Source: Kaistella haifensis DSM 19056
GTDB taxonomy: Bacteria > Bacteroidota > Bacteroidia > Flavobacteriales > Weeksellaceae
DNA: 59,844 nucleotides
NCBI RefSeq assembly: GCF_000735695.2
Contig: NZ_JASZ02000013.1
Span: forward strand, 1 to 59,844
Direction: 5' to 3'
Shown here: positions 46,086 to 55,091 of the stretch, piece after piece
Layout of the letters: the number at the start of each line of letters is the position of its first letter
Numbering within the stretch: the stretch's first letter is position 1
Made by a program: the position numbers and the translations under genes
Notes under the pieces: model-generated
What the model saw: the letters and a program-made list of their open reading frames with translations, nothing else
Databases searched by the model: none
Told to the model about the DNA's origin: nothing

Positions 46086-47453
46086 ATGCAAAAAATTCGA
46101 TATTCTCGGTATTTTAAGATCGTTTTCATTCTTCTTGATGTTATTGTAATTACAGGGGTTTTCTTGTTTTTTTTTATGAGAAACAATGAGGTGCGATATG
46201 ATCAAAATGTTTGGGAACAAAATGCGTTATCGATTATTTTGCTTACGCTGTTTTGGATTCCTCTTAGTGGCAGAACCAAATTATATTCCGTTGCTCGAAA
46301 CATCACCTACACCATTTACCTAGAACGACTTGTAACTCACATCTTTATTTTTATTTTTGGGGTAATTCTTTTGGCAAAAGTGAGCAATAATGATTTTCTG
46401 AAATTGGATCGTTTTTACATTGCGATTGCATTGTTTTTATTGCTTTTTTTTATTAAATCTTTGGTGTTTTTCACCCTGAAATATTTAAGAGCAAAAGGGA
46501 TAAATTATCGAAATATCATGTTTTTAAATGATGATCCTGCTACGGAAATCCTTAGAAATATTTTAACCGAAAGAAAAGATTATGGTTTTCGCATCTTCGA
46601 ATTTCCTGACAATGAAGAATTTAGCTATAAAAAACTAGTTGATTTCTGGAAAGAAAACGGAATTCACACCCTATATCTCTCATCTTTAAGATTCGAAAAT
46701 CAGCAGGAACAAGAAATCCTGCGATTGGCAGAGCGCCACAAAGTGCGTATTTCATTGATCCCTAGTATTGCCAAGAACAATTTTTTTCAGTACGATTTGG
46801 GATATGTCGAGATGCAACCTGTTTTGATTAGATCCAAATTTCCCTTAGACTTTTTTACCAATATCATCATCAAAAGAACATTTGACATCATTTTTGCTAT
46901 TCTTATTTTAGGACTGATTTGCACTTGGCTTTTCCCATTGATTGCAATTTTGATTAAACTCGACAGCAAAGGTTCCATTTTTTTTCTTCAAAAAAGGTAT
47001 GGATTTCATGATCAGGTTTTCCAATGTATCAAATTTCGTACGATGTATGAAAATGATGGTTCAACCACGAAAACAACTCAGGAAAACGATAAAAGAGTGA
47101 CCAAAATAGGGCGTTTTCTTAGAAAAACAAGTTTAGATGAAATGCCACAATTTTTGAATGTTTTGCGAGGCGAAATGTCGGTAGTTGGACCAAGACCGCA
47201 CATGTTATTGGTAGATGATTTTTATAAACTAAAAATCGGAAGATACTCGATAAGAAGCTTGGTAAAGCCTGGTATCACAGGATTAGCTCAGGTGAATGGA
47301 TTGCGCGGCAATACTGGTGATATTGAAATTAAAATGAAAAAAAGAATCTTGGCGGATGCTTTCTATGTGAAAAATTGGAGCATAAGTTTGGATTTAGTCA
47401 TCATTTTTAAAACCATTTTTTTGGTGATTGGTGGAGATAAAAACGCCAATTAA
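46086..47453 (+). CDS. Polyprenyl-phosphate sugar-1-phosphate transferase (WcaJ-like)
   Basis: A 455-residue membrane enzyme of the bacterial sugar transferase family (PHPT). Four to five N-terminal helices (about 10-120) precede a CoA-binding-like domain (IMFLNDDPATEIL...). After another helix (KRTFDIIFAILILGLICTW near 260-278), the catalytic domain has FLQKRYG, CIKFRTMYENDG, KTSLDEMPQFLNVLRGEMSVVGPRPH and KPGITGLAQVNGLRG. It starts exopolysaccharide repeat units on undecaprenyl phosphate. The sugar is unknown. Confidence 0.9.
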   Translation: MQKIRYSRYFKIVFILLDVIVITGVFLFFFMRNNEVRYDQNVWEQNALSIILLTLFWIPLSGRTKLYSVARNITYTIYLERLVTHIFIFIFGVILLAKVSNNDFLKLDRFYIAIALFLLLFFIKSLVFFTLKYLRAKGINYRNIMFLNDDPATEILRNILTERKDYGFRIFEFPDNEEFSYKKLVDFWKENGIHTLYLSSLRFENQQEQEILRLAERHKVRISLIPSIAKNNFFQYDLGYVEMQPVLIRSKFPLDFFTNIIIKRTFDIIFAILILGLICTWLFPLIAILIKLDSKGSIFFLQKRYGFHDQVFQCIKFRTMYENDGSTTKTTQENDKRVTKIGRFLRKTSLDEMPQFLNVLRGEMSVVGPRPHMLLVDDFYKLKIGRYSIRSLVKPGITGLAQVNGLRGNTGDIEIKMKKRILADAFYVKNWSISLDLVIIFKTIFLVIGGDKNAN

Positions 47454-47490
47454 AAAATTGATAAAATAAATAAAACACTAATTTAGCAGA

Positions 47491-48243
47491 ATGTTAAAAA
47501 AACTTTTGGGACATGTAGGAGCTTACTTTCTACTGCTGTCAAAAACGATAAAAAGGCCACAGAAATCTTCGGTTTTTGGCAAACTTTTCATGCGGGAGAT
47601 TCATGATTTAGGTGTCAATTCCTTTGGTTTGGTACTTTTCACCTCTATTTTTGTGGGAGCTGTAGTCGCGATACAGATGTACAATAACTTTAGCGCTTCC
47701 ACCTTCCCTATTCCCAATTCATTCATTGGATATGCAACAAAAGTAGTTTTGATCTTGGAATTTGCGCCTACCATCATTTCGGTAATTCTTGCCGGAAAAG
47801 TAGGTTCATATATCGCTTCAAGTATTGGTACAATGCGGGTTACTGAACAAATTGATGCTTTAGATATTATGGGGGTTAATTCTCCTAATTTTTTAATTTT
47901 ACCTAAAATTTTGGCAAGCGTAATTTTCAACCCGTTGCTTATCGCCATCAGTATTGTATTTGGTATTTGGGGAGGATATTTAGCCGGAATTGCAACCGGA
48001 AGCTGGAGCAAAGCCGACTACATCACAGGAATCCAAATGTATATGCCAGAACATTTCATTTGGTATGCATTATTTAAAACTGCAGTTTTTGCATTTTTAA
48101 TTGCCACAATTCCAGCATATTTCGGGTATAATGTAAAAGGAGGCTCACTAGAAGTAGGTCGGGCAAGTACACAAGCTGTGGTGTGGACGATTGTTTGCAT
48201 CATTATCACCAATTTAATATTAACTCAAATGTTCCTCAGCTGA
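47491..48243 (+). CDS. mlaE: ABC transporter permease MlaE-family
   Basis: A 250-residue permease of the MlaE family for lipid transport between outer and inner membranes. About five helices and the family sequence TKVVLILEFAPTIISVILAGKVGSYIASSIGTMRVTEQIDALDIMG near 75-120 are visible. It forms an operon with the ATPase gene, whose start overlaps its stop in TGATG. The MCE subunit is probably the MlaD encoded at 36.7-37.7 kb, as none is adjacent. Confidence 0.93.
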   Translation: MLKKLLGHVGAYFLLLSKTIKRPQKSSVFGKLFMREIHDLGVNSFGLVLFTSIFVGAVVAIQMYNNFSASTFPIPNSFIGYATKVVLILEFAPTIISVILAGKVGSYIASSIGTMRVTEQIDALDIMGVNSPNFLILPKILASVIFNPLLIAISIVFGIWGGYLAGIATGSWSKADYITGIQMYMPEHFIWYALFKTAVFAFLIATIPAYFGYNVKGGSLEVGRASTQAVVWTIVCIIITNLILTQMFLS

Positions 48244-49052
48244 TGATTGAAGTAAAAGATTTAAAGAAAAAGTTCGAGGAAGTGGAAGTATTGAAAGGAA
48301 TTACAACTACGTTTGATACCGGAAAGGTAAACCTCATCATCGGGCAAAGTGGATCCGGAAAAACTGTTTTCCTGAAATGTTTGCTGAATGTTTACCAACC
48401 AAGTTCCGGAGAAATACTTTTTGACGGAAGAGACATCAATAAAATGTCGCGCGACGAAAAACAGATCCTACGCTCCGAAATCGGAACGGTATTTCAAGGA
48501 AGTGCGCTTTTCGATTCGATGACGGTGGAAGAAAATATCACTTTCCCACTAGATATGTTTACCGACCTTACTTACCGAGAAAAGAAAAGACGTGTTTTCG
48601 AAGTAATCGGAAGGGTTCACCTTGAAAAAGCAAACCGCAAATATCCTTCAGAAATCTCCGGAGGAATGCAAAAAAGGGTGGCCATTGCAAGAGCGATAGT
48701 GAATAACCCAAAATATTTATTCTGCGACGAACCCAACTCTGGGCTAGATCCATATACATCGAATATCATTGATGATTTACTCTTGGAAATTACCAAAGAA
48801 TATAACACGACGACAATCATTAATACCCATGATATGAACTCGGTAATGACGATTGGCGAGAAAATTGTATACCTACGTTTAGGAATTAAGGAATGGGAAG
48901 GAAACAAAGACATCCTCATCAATGCAGGAAATAAAAACCTGATCGATTTCGTTTATTCCTCGGAACTTTTCAAGGAACTTCGAGAATATTTCTTAGAAAC
49001 CAACAAAACTTCCATCGATAATATTATTACAAAATCTAATGAAAATGAATAA
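48243..49052 (+). CDS. mlaF: ABC transporter ATP-binding protein MlaF-family
   Basis: A 269-residue ATPase partner of the MlaE permease. Walker A is GQSGSGKT at 34-41, the signature is ISGGMQKRVAIARA near 142, and Walker B is YLFCDEPNSGLDP near 160. The ATG at 48243 was chosen over the longer frame, which only repeats permease sequence in another frame. It is followed by the outer membrane protein gene, which overlaps its 3' end by 14 bases. Confidence 0.93.
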   Translation: MIEVKDLKKKFEEVEVLKGITTTFDTGKVNLIIGQSGSGKTVFLKCLLNVYQPSSGEILFDGRDINKMSRDEKQILRSEIGTVFQGSALFDSMTVEENITFPLDMFTDLTYREKKRRVFEVIGRVHLEKANRKYPSEISGGMQKRVAIARAIVNNPKYLFCDEPNSGLDPYTSNIIDDLLLEITKEYNTTTIINTHDMNSVMTIGEKIVYLRLGIKEWEGNKDILINAGNKNLIDFVYSSELFKELREYFLETNKTSIDNIITKSNENE

Positions 49053-49671
49053 AATACTTAGCATCGCATTACTCTCTGCATCGGTATTTGTATCGGCACA
49101 AGTAACTTTATCTGGAAAGGCAAATTTGCTTTTTAAAACCGATAAGCCAACTTGGGAAAATATCAAAGGAACTGCAGTTACAGCATACAACAATTCAGGG
49201 AAAAACAATGTTGGTTTCAATGTTGGTTTATCTGCAAAAATCAATTTGCCGGCTTCCTTGTTTGTAATGCCTGAAATCTATTACACCACTTTCAAATCAG
49301 AATTTGAAGTGCCAAAAACTGCTGGAACAACTCTTGAAGTGAAAAGCAATCGCGTTGATGTTCCCGTACTATTAGGATACAATATTATAGGAGATAATTT
49401 AGGTGTATTTTTAGGTCCGGTTGCTTCCTACAACCTTGCTAAGGAAAATCAGTATGATGATTTTAAGGAAAATGCACTTAGTAATTTCACGGTAGGTTAT
49501 CAATTAGGTGCGCAAGCTAAGATCCAAAAATTAATTTTCAATGCAAGGTACGAAGGTGCTTTCACCAAAGACCAAAGAGAATTTATCAACAACAATTCCG
49601 GTATCAACGAAACGATTCGTTATGACACGCGTCCGAGTTTATTCATGGTCGGAGTCGGTTATCAGTTTTAA
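49039..49671 (+). CDS. Outer membrane beta-barrel protein
   Basis: A 210-residue exported beta-barrel protein. The signal peptide is MKMNKILSIALLSASVFVSAQ with cleavage after SA-Q likely. The rest alternates aromatic and polar residues, ending in the terminal aromatic GVGYQF. The start overlaps the mlaF end; ATG at 49045 (MNKIL) is equally possible. Coupling with mlaEF may be fortuitous or reflect an envelope lipid function. Substrate unknown. Confidence 0.8.
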   Translation: MKMNKILSIALLSASVFVSAQVTLSGKANLLFKTDKPTWENIKGTAVTAYNNSGKNNVGFNVGLSAKINLPASLFVMPEIYYTTFKSEFEVPKTAGTTLEVKSNRVDVPVLLGYNIIGDNLGVFLGPVASYNLAKENQYDDFKENALSNFTVGYQLGAQAKIQKLIFNARYEGAFTKDQREFINNNSGINETIRYDTRPSLFMVGVGYQF

Positions 49672-49694
49672 TAAAAACTTTATTTAAACATAAA

Positions 49695-49727
49695 AAAATC
49701 CTCAGAATTAAAAGTTCTGAGGATTTT
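49695..49727. terminator. Bidirectional terminator containing a stop codon
   Basis: AAAATCCTCAGAA at 49695-49707 pairs exactly with TTCTGAGGATTTT at 49715-49727. The stop codon of the minus-strand gene (49708-49710) lies in its loop, so the last codons of that gene form one arm. Confidence 0.75.
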
Positions 49728-50025
49728 CGTTTGTAGTATTTTGGAATGTTTGCTGCTTCGCCAGTTCGGCAGCTTGTTTTTCTAATTCTTCTTTTTCTTT
49801 TTTCAGTTGTTTCAATTCTTGGCGCTTCTGCTCTGCTTTCAAAGCCTTTCCTTTGCTTACATAACCAACGATTCCACCGATAATTAACCCAATTCCAATT
49901 CCCGCAAGAATTCCCATTAAACTGATGGGTTCAAATAATTTCACGAAAGAAAATTCCGGCAATAAATAATAAAGTAAAAATGCCACCGCCAATAGTAGGA
50001 AACCAATAAAAGTTAAATTTTTCAT
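49708..50025 (-). CDS. Small membrane protein with coiled-coil tail
   Basis: A 105-residue protein of unknown function. Two helices, about residues 4-20 and 34-57, are followed by a charged coiled coil (KAEQKRQELKQLKKEKEELEKQAAELAKQQ) and a polar Asn-rich tail. The start MKNLTFIG was chosen over an upstream Met that belongs to the terminator of the next gene. It may be an envelope or stress protein. Confidence 0.7.
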   Translation of the reverse strand: MKNLTFIGFLLLAVAFLLYYLLPEFSFVKLFEPISLMGILAGIGIGLIIGGIVGYVSKGKALKAEQKRQELKQLKKEKEELEKQAAELAKQQTFQNTTNENPQNF

Positions 50026-50037
50026 AGTCTTGATATT

Positions 50038-50076
50038 AAAAAACCTTTCCAAAAATAAGAATTTTTCGGAAAGGTT
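50038..50076 (-). terminator. Terminator of the M48 peptidase gene
   Basis: AAACCTTTCC ending at 50049 pairs with GGAAAGGTTT beginning at 50067. On the minus strand it is followed by six T residues. It lies between the M48 stop and the next minus-strand start. Confidence 0.75.
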
Positions 50077-50102
50077 TGTGATAAATCTTTTTTTATTATA
50101 TT

Positions 50103-50912
50103 TTAAATTTTCCCGCCTGCATTTTTATAATATTCCAAAGCTTTCGGCATGTGTTTATTTAAATCTGCTCTCCTGTTTTCAGGACTTGGGTGCGTTGAAA
50201 GAAATTCAGGTGTTCTGCTGCTAGAAGAAGAACTTTCCATTCTCTGCCAGAAAGGTTGCGCCTCACGAGGATCGTAACCCGCCATTGACATTAGATAAAG
50301 TCCCATTTCATCAGCTTCCAACTCTTGGTTTCTACCATATTTCAAGAGTGCAACTTGCGCTCCGATCGGATAAACCTGCTGAAAGATTTGAGCCATCTGT
50401 CCGCTGGTTAAAACGCCGCCTACAATTCCGCCAACACCCTGTGCAACCATTGCCTGAGAAATTCTCTCGTTACCGTGTCCGGCAAGTGCGTGAGATACTT
50501 CGTGTCCTAAAACTACTGCTAAACCTGTATCTGTCTTAGAAATTGGTAAAATTCCGGTATAAACTGCCACTTTTCCGCCCGGCATACACCAAGCATTTAC
50601 TTGTTTATCATCGATGAGATTAAATTCCCATTGATAATTCGCAAGATCGCTTTCGCGACCGATTGAGCGGTAGTAATTGTTCGCTGCATTTTTTATTCTG
50701 GCGCCTACATTTTGAACGCTTTTCGCAGCCGTAGTTCCGCTAATCACTTTCGATTTTGATAAAGTTTCTCGATATTGTTGCAAAGCCATCGCCGTAATTT
50801 CTTGGTCATTGGCCAATTGCAAAGATTTTCTACCGGTAATCGGGTTCGTGGTACAAGCCATCATCATCAAAGATAATGCACCGATTCCTAAAATTCTATT
50901 AACATTTTTCAT
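50103..50912 (-). CDS. M48 family zinc metallopeptidase lipoprotein
   Basis: A 269-residue exported peptidase related to LoiP/BepA types. A signal with lipobox MMAC near 20 anchors it as lipoprotein. The zinc motif HEVSHALAGHGNERI near 137-151 and the second ligand region QELEADEMGLYLM near 195-207 are complete. It probably degrades misfolded envelope proteins. The gene is single with its own terminator. It diverges from the DUF4251 gene. Confidence 0.9.
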   Translation of the reverse strand: MKNVNRILGIGALSLMMMACTTNPITGRKSLQLANDQEITAMALQQYRETLSKSKVISGTTAAKSVQNVGARIKNAANNYYRSIGRESDLANYQWEFNLIDDKQVNAWCMPGGKVAVYTGILPISKTDTGLAVVLGHEVSHALAGHGNERISQAMVAQGVGGIVGGVLTSGQMAQIFQQVYPIGAQVALLKYGRNQELEADEMGLYLMSMAGYDPREAQPFWQRMESSSSSSRTPEFLSTHPSPENRRADLNKHMPKALEYYKNAGGKI

Positions 50913-51018
50913 AATAGTTTAATATTTTAATAGTGTTCTATAAACAATTTTTATTCCACAATTTTCGTTTTTAAATTACTAGCATAATTTTTGCATTAAA
51001 AAACAAAAAAATAAGACA

Positions 51019-51543
51019 ATGAAAAATTTATTCAAGATTATAATGCTCGGCGTATTGATGGCGATTTTCAATGCTTGTAGCTCCCAAAATACCGCTGCAA
51101 ATGCGAATATTTCAAAATTACTTAAAGAAAATGAGTTCACCTTCATTGCGCAAAGAGCCAATCCGGCCAGTGCTGATGTAGTAAATGTGCTAACTTCAAT
51201 GCCAAATTCCACCTCCACACAAGTATTAAACCTAGATTACGGTTACTCCTTGAAAATCATGAAAAACGAAATTACTGCAGTTTTGCCATACTTCGGAAGA
51301 ATGTTTACTTCAAATTATGACAATACCAATAATTCCTATCGATTTACTTCAAAAGATTTCACCCTTACTCAAAAAGCAGGTAAAAAAGGAAGTACAATCT
51401 ACTTCATCAATACCAAAGATCAACAGAATGTTCGAAGAATGATTCTGGAAGTTTTCCCTAATGGAAAAGCGTATCTCAACATCGATTCAACCGACAGACA
51501 ACCCATTTCTTATGATGGATACATTCAAGAAAACTCGAAATAA
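51019..51543 (+). CDS. DUF4251 lipoprotein
   Basis: A 174-residue lipoprotein of the DUF4251 family. Signal MKNLFKIIMLGVLMAIFNAC with lipobox FNAC; the mature part has LDYGYSLKIMKNEITAVLPYFGRMF typical of the family. Function is unknown in all members. An A-rich leader with a TAATTTTTG element (50985-50993) precedes it. It converges on meaB with only three bases between stop codons. Confidence 0.85.
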   Translation: MKNLFKIIMLGVLMAIFNACSSQNTAANANISKLLKENEFTFIAQRANPASADVVNVLTSMPNSTSTQVLNLDYGYSLKIMKNEITAVLPYFGRMFTSNYDNTNNSYRFTSKDFTLTQKAGKKGSTIYFINTKDQQNVRRMILEVFPNGKAYLNIDSTDRQPISYDGYIQENSK

Positions 51544-51546
51544 ATT

Positions 51547-52530
51547 TTATTTTTTTAACAGATTTTCTACAAAAATTTTGGCTTCCGAACTTGGATTAGA
51601 TTTCAATTCGGAGGCCTTTTTTTTGTGTTCTAAATAATGATTTTCCGAAGAACCGGATTCCTTGGTCTTTTGCAAAATATATTCCTGCACCCAATATTCA
51701 AAGCGTTTTTCGGCTTGTTGCTTCCTGGCTTGTTCAAAATTTCCGTTCTTTATTTTTAAATCAATAAACTTGGAAATCGAATTGAAAACCTCTACCAACC
51801 CCTTATTGTTCAATGCAGAACCAAGCAAAACCGGTATTTTCCATCCTTTTTCTTTAGGTTGCAAAAAATGCAAGGCACGCGACAATTCGGTCTTCGTTGA
51901 TTTCGCTTTCTGAAGATTGTCCTCTTCTACTTTATTAATAAAAATCAAATCGACCATCTCCATGATTCCTCGTTTAATTCCCTGAAGTTCATCACCTGCG
52001 CCAATGATTTTCAAAAAAAGGAAAACATCGGTAATATCCGCGACCAAAACTTCACTTTGACCCACTCCAACGGTTTCTATCAAAATATAATCGTAACCCG
52101 CTGCTTCGCAAATCAACATGGTTTCGAAAGTCGTGTTGGCTACTCCGCCTAGAAATCCGGAACTTGGAGAAGGACGTATAAACGCATTTTCCTCTTTTGA
52201 AAGTTCTTCCATACGTGTTTTATCGCCCAAAATCGAACCTTTGTTCAACGAAGAACTCGGATCGATGGCCAACACTGCAACTTTTTTTCCTTTTTCAATC
52301 GCCAACCTCCCGAAATTTTCAATAAAAGTCGATTTTCCAGCACCTGGAACTCCGGTAATTCCAACCCTCACACTTTTTCCGGTGAACGGTAAAATTTCCT
52401 TTAAAATAAGTTCAGCTTGTTCGCGATGTTCCCGTTTTTTGCTTTCAACCAAAGTGATGGCTTTCCCGAGGATGCGCTTGTCGCCGGATTTTATGCCTGT
52501 AATCAATTCTTCGGTTGAAAATTTTTTCAT
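51547..52530 (-). CDS. meaB: Methylmalonyl-CoA mutase-associated GTPase MeaB
   Basis: A 327-residue G3E P-loop GTPase that protects and loads B12 on methylmalonyl-CoA mutase. Walker A is GVPGAGKST near 59-67, Walker B/magnesium region IDPSSSLNKGSILGDKTRM near 88-106, ETVGVGQSEV near 151-160, and NKVEEDN near 197 for guanine recognition. Length is complete. The mutase genes are not in the window. It lies next to the epimerase gene on the same strand. Confidence 0.94.
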   Translation of the reverse strand: MKKFSTEELITGIKSGDKRILGKAITLVESKKREHREQAELILKEILPFTGKSVRVGITGVPGAGKSTFIENFGRLAIEKGKKVAVLAIDPSSSLNKGSILGDKTRMEELSKEENAFIRPSPSSGFLGGVANTTFETMLICEAAGYDYILIETVGVGQSEVLVADITDVFLFLKIIGAGDELQGIKRGIMEMVDLIFINKVEEDNLQKAKSTKTELSRALHFLQPKEKGWKIPVLLGSALNNKGLVEVFNSISKFIDLKIKNGNFEQARKQQAEKRFEYWVQEYILQKTKESGSSENHYLEHKKKASELKSNPSSEAKIFVENLLKK

Positions 52531-52551
52531 AAACTCAAAAATACGATTCTT

Positions 52552-53547
52552 TTACGAAATTATTTCAATTCCAAGTCCCGGTTTTTCGGATAAAATAAGT
52601 TTTCCGGAATCCATAAAACTGCCTTTTGCAAAATCATTTGAAATTAAATTAGCCCCATCCAAATCAGCAAAATTACATAAAGATGCAACGGCAATTCCCG
52701 CAGAAATCCCAACCGATGATTCTGTCATACAACCGATCATGACTTGATAATTGAGTTTTTTAGCTTCCGAAATTAATTCCAAAGCAGGCGAAATCCCGCC
52801 ACATTTCATCAACTTAATATTGATTGCAGCATAATGCGGACGCAGTTTTTCAAGGGAAGAAATGTTCTGGCAATCTTCATCCGCCATCCAATTTGCATGA
52901 AGATTTTTATTTAAAATTTGATATTCACCAATCGGTCGGGGTTGTTCCAAATAAGAAAACCGAGAAGTTAGTTCGTTGTTTTGCAGAAAATTACAATCAT
53001 CATCCGAAAAACTTGTATTTGAATCTAAAGCAATCTCTTTTCCGGTATCGAGAAGTTTAAAAATATTTTCGCGATCCAAACCATTACATTTTACTTTAAA
53101 TTTTCGCCAATCCGAATTTTCGATTTTTCTAATTTGCTCCTCAATCGAAGCGATGCTTATGGTGTAAGAAGATTCTGTTAATCTATTGATTTTTAATTCA
53201 TTAATGTCTGAAAAAGTCTTATTTTCTAATTTACCGAACAAATCCCAATACGCACAATCCAGAGCAGAAATAAGAAAAGAATGAAGTTTTAACGATGACA
53301 GAAAAAGATAAAAATCCTTCGGATGTACGATTTTTTGACTTTCAATTTGAGATTGAACGTATTTTAATTTCAAAATAAATTCGTCCAGATTAATTCCATA
53401 ATAATTAATGGAAACACATTCGCCAAACCCGTCACAATTGCCATAAGAAAGCTTTACCAAGAGTGAATCCCGAAAATCATAATTTCCGTAAGAAATGGAA
53501 AAAGTTTCTTTTAATTTAAGTTTTTTGGTAAACCAATTAAGCTTCAT
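52552..53547 (-). CDS. Dipeptide epimerase (enolase superfamily)
   Basis: A 331-residue enzyme related to L-Ala-D/L-Glu epimerases of the muconate-lactonizing subgroup. The acid-base Lys is in FKVKC near 154-158 (KxK motif). Metal ligands are expected in ALDSNTSFS, YLEQPRP and ADEDCQNI, and the second Lys in NIKLMKCGG near 238-246. The start is MKLNWFTKK at 53547; the longer frame adds an AT-rich upstream stretch. It probably recycles peptidoglycan dipeptides. It diverges from the cytochrome gene. Confidence 0.87.
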   Translation of the reverse strand: MKLNWFTKKLKLKETFSISYGNYDFRDSLLVKLSYGNCDGFGECVSINYYGINLDEFILKLKYVQSQIESQKIVHPKDFYLFLSSLKLHSFLISALDCAYWDLFGKLENKTFSDINELKINRLTESSYTISIASIEEQIRKIENSDWRKFKVKCNGLDRENIFKLLDTGKEIALDSNTSFSDDDCNFLQNNELTSRFSYLEQPRPIGEYQILNKNLHANWMADEDCQNISSLEKLRPHYAAINIKLMKCGGISPALELISEAKKLNYQVMIGCMTESSVGISAGIAVASLCNFADLDGANLISNDFAKGSFMDSGKLILSEKPGLGIEIIS

Positions 53548-53606
53548 TGAGGTAAAAATTTTGAAGGAAAAATAACGTACTGAAACAAATTTAGATGAAA
53601 ATTGAC

Positions 53607-53614
53607 TATTTTTG
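53607..53614 (+). promoter_or_regulatory. -7 element of the cytochrome c gene
   Basis: TATTTTTG matches TAnnTTTG exactly, 20 bases before the ATG of the cytochrome gene. Confidence 0.6.
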
Positions 53615-53634
53615 GATAAAACAAATATTAATTT

Positions 53635-53955
53635 ATGAAAAACCAACATTCTTTCAAAAATTTTAAAAATACTTTGAAAACACTTTTAATTGCTGTTTCC
53701 GTGACCGGTTTTCTCGCTTCTTGTACGCCAAAACCAGCCGTAGCAGAAGGAACCAAAACCGACAACGCCGAAAAACTTGCTGCTGGAAAAACCATTTTCC
53801 AAAACTCTTGCGGCAGATGTCATGATTTACCAAATCCTACAGCGCATTCCGCGCAAGATTGGGTGGGAATTATGAACAGTATGGCGCCAAAAGCAAAACT
53901 CAATGATGAGCAACACGCTTTGGTGTACGATTACGTGGTTTCTGTAAAAAAATAA
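53635..53955 (+). CDS. Small c-type cytochrome lipoprotein
   Basis: A 106-residue mono-haem cytochrome c. A signal peptide ends in a lipobox FLASC (Cys near 29), followed by a short linker and the haem site CGRCH near 60-64. A distal Met is likely in GIMNSM. It would carry electrons in the periplasm, perhaps to the cbb3 oxidase; the partner is not fixed. A -7 element lies just upstream. It is followed by csaA after one base. Confidence 0.85.
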   Translation: MKNQHSFKNFKNTLKTLLIAVSVTGFLASCTPKPAVAEGTKTDNAEKLAAGKTIFQNSCGRCHDLPNPTAHSAQDWVGIMNSMAPKAKLNDEQHALVYDYVVSVKK

Positions 53956-53956
53956 A

Positions 53957-54301
53957 ATGCTGATAAAACCAGAAATTTCTTGGGAAGATTTCGAAAAAAT
54001 AGACATCAGAAGCGGAACAATTATTTCCGTTTCTGATTTTCCGAAAGCCAGAAATCCTTCTTACCAACTAGAAATTGACTTTGGTGAGTTAGGAATTCGA
54101 AAATCTTCGGCGCAAATCACCACTTTGTACCAAAAAGAAGATTTGATTGGAAAACAGATTCTAGCAATCGTGAATTTTCCTAAAAAACAAATCGCCAATT
54201 TCTTCAGCGAATGTTTGGTTTTGGGCGTTTATGGTGAAAATAACGAAGTTACATTGCTTTCAACATCGTTTCCTGTGAAAAACGGATTTAAGGTTGGTTG
54301 A
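53957..54301 (+). CDS. csaA: tRNA-binding protein CsaA
   Basis: A 114-residue OB-fold tRNA-binding domain protein with the family signature FEKIDIRSGTIISVSDFPKARNPSYQLEIDFGELG near 12-46 and IVNFPKKQI near 72-80. CsaA binds tRNA acceptor regions and was described as an export-linked chaperone in Bacillus. Length is that of stand-alone CsaA. It is likely co-transcribed with the upstream cytochrome gene. Confidence 0.93.
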   Translation: MLIKPEISWEDFEKIDIRSGTIISVSDFPKARNPSYQLEIDFGELGIRKSSAQITTLYQKEDLIGKQILAIVNFPKKQIANFFSECLVLGVYGENNEVTLLSTSFPVKNGFKVG

Positions 54302-54352
54302 TTTTTTTTAGGAGTTGAAAACTAAATTTTATTCATTAAAAAAACACAAATC

Positions 54353-55051
54353 ATGATTCAAAATATTCCTTTTGAAAAAATACTTTTCCTCGACATCGAA
54401 ACCGTTCCGCAATACGGAAATTGGGAAGATCTGGATGAATCTTCGCAAAAACTTTGGGACAAAAAAACCAAAATGCAGCGAAAAGAGGATTTTTCTGCGG
54501 AAGAATTTTACACGGAAAGAGGTGGAATCATGGCAGAATTTGGCAAAATCATCTGCATTTCTGTTGGTATTTTAGAGAAAAACGAGAAATTGATGATTAA
54601 GAGTTTCTACGGCGATGATGAAAAAAAGTTTTTGGAAGAATTCGGTTCCATTTTCAACCATCCGAAACTTCGCGATGTTGTTCTTTGTGCTCATAATGGG
54701 AAAGAATTCGATTTTCCGTGGATTGCGAGAAGGTTTTTAATTAATGGAATTCAACCGCCGAAACCTTTCCAAATGTTTGGAAAAAAACCTTGGGAAATTC
54801 CTCATCTCGACACGATGGAACTCTGGAAATTCGGTGATTATAAATCATACGTTTCCCTAGAATTGTTGGCGCATGTATTCGGAATCCCCACTCCGAAAGA
54901 CGATATCGACGGCTCAATGGTTGCATCAATTTATTATATAGAAAAAGACTTATTTAGAATAGTTCAATATTGTGAAAAAGATGTCTTAACTTTGGCAAAT
55001 ATTTTCCGGCGCATGCGACAGGAAGATTTACTTGAAAAATTAGAAAAATAA
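54353..55051 (+). CDS. DnaQ-like 3'-5' exonuclease
   Basis: A 232-residue exonuclease of the RNase H-like/DEDD superfamily. The ExoI motif is FLDIETVPQYGNW near 12-24, ExoII is LCAHNGKEFDFPWIARRF near 104-121, and ExoIII is YCEKDVLTLANIFRRM near 204-219. It is of the type often called predicted PolB-like exonuclease. The substrate may be DNA or RNA. A 51-base gap separates it from csaA. Confidence 0.87.
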   Translation: MIQNIPFEKILFLDIETVPQYGNWEDLDESSQKLWDKKTKMQRKEDFSAEEFYTERGGIMAEFGKIICISVGILEKNEKLMIKSFYGDDEKKFLEEFGSIFNHPKLRDVVLCAHNGKEFDFPWIARRFLINGIQPPKPFQMFGKKPWEIPHLDTMELWKFGDYKSYVSLELLAHVFGIPTPKDDIDGSMVASIYYIEKDLFRIVQYCEKDVLTLANIFRRMRQEDLLEKLEK

Positions 55052-55091
55052 TTTGCTGAAAAGTCTTAAAAACAATACAGCTATCATTGAA

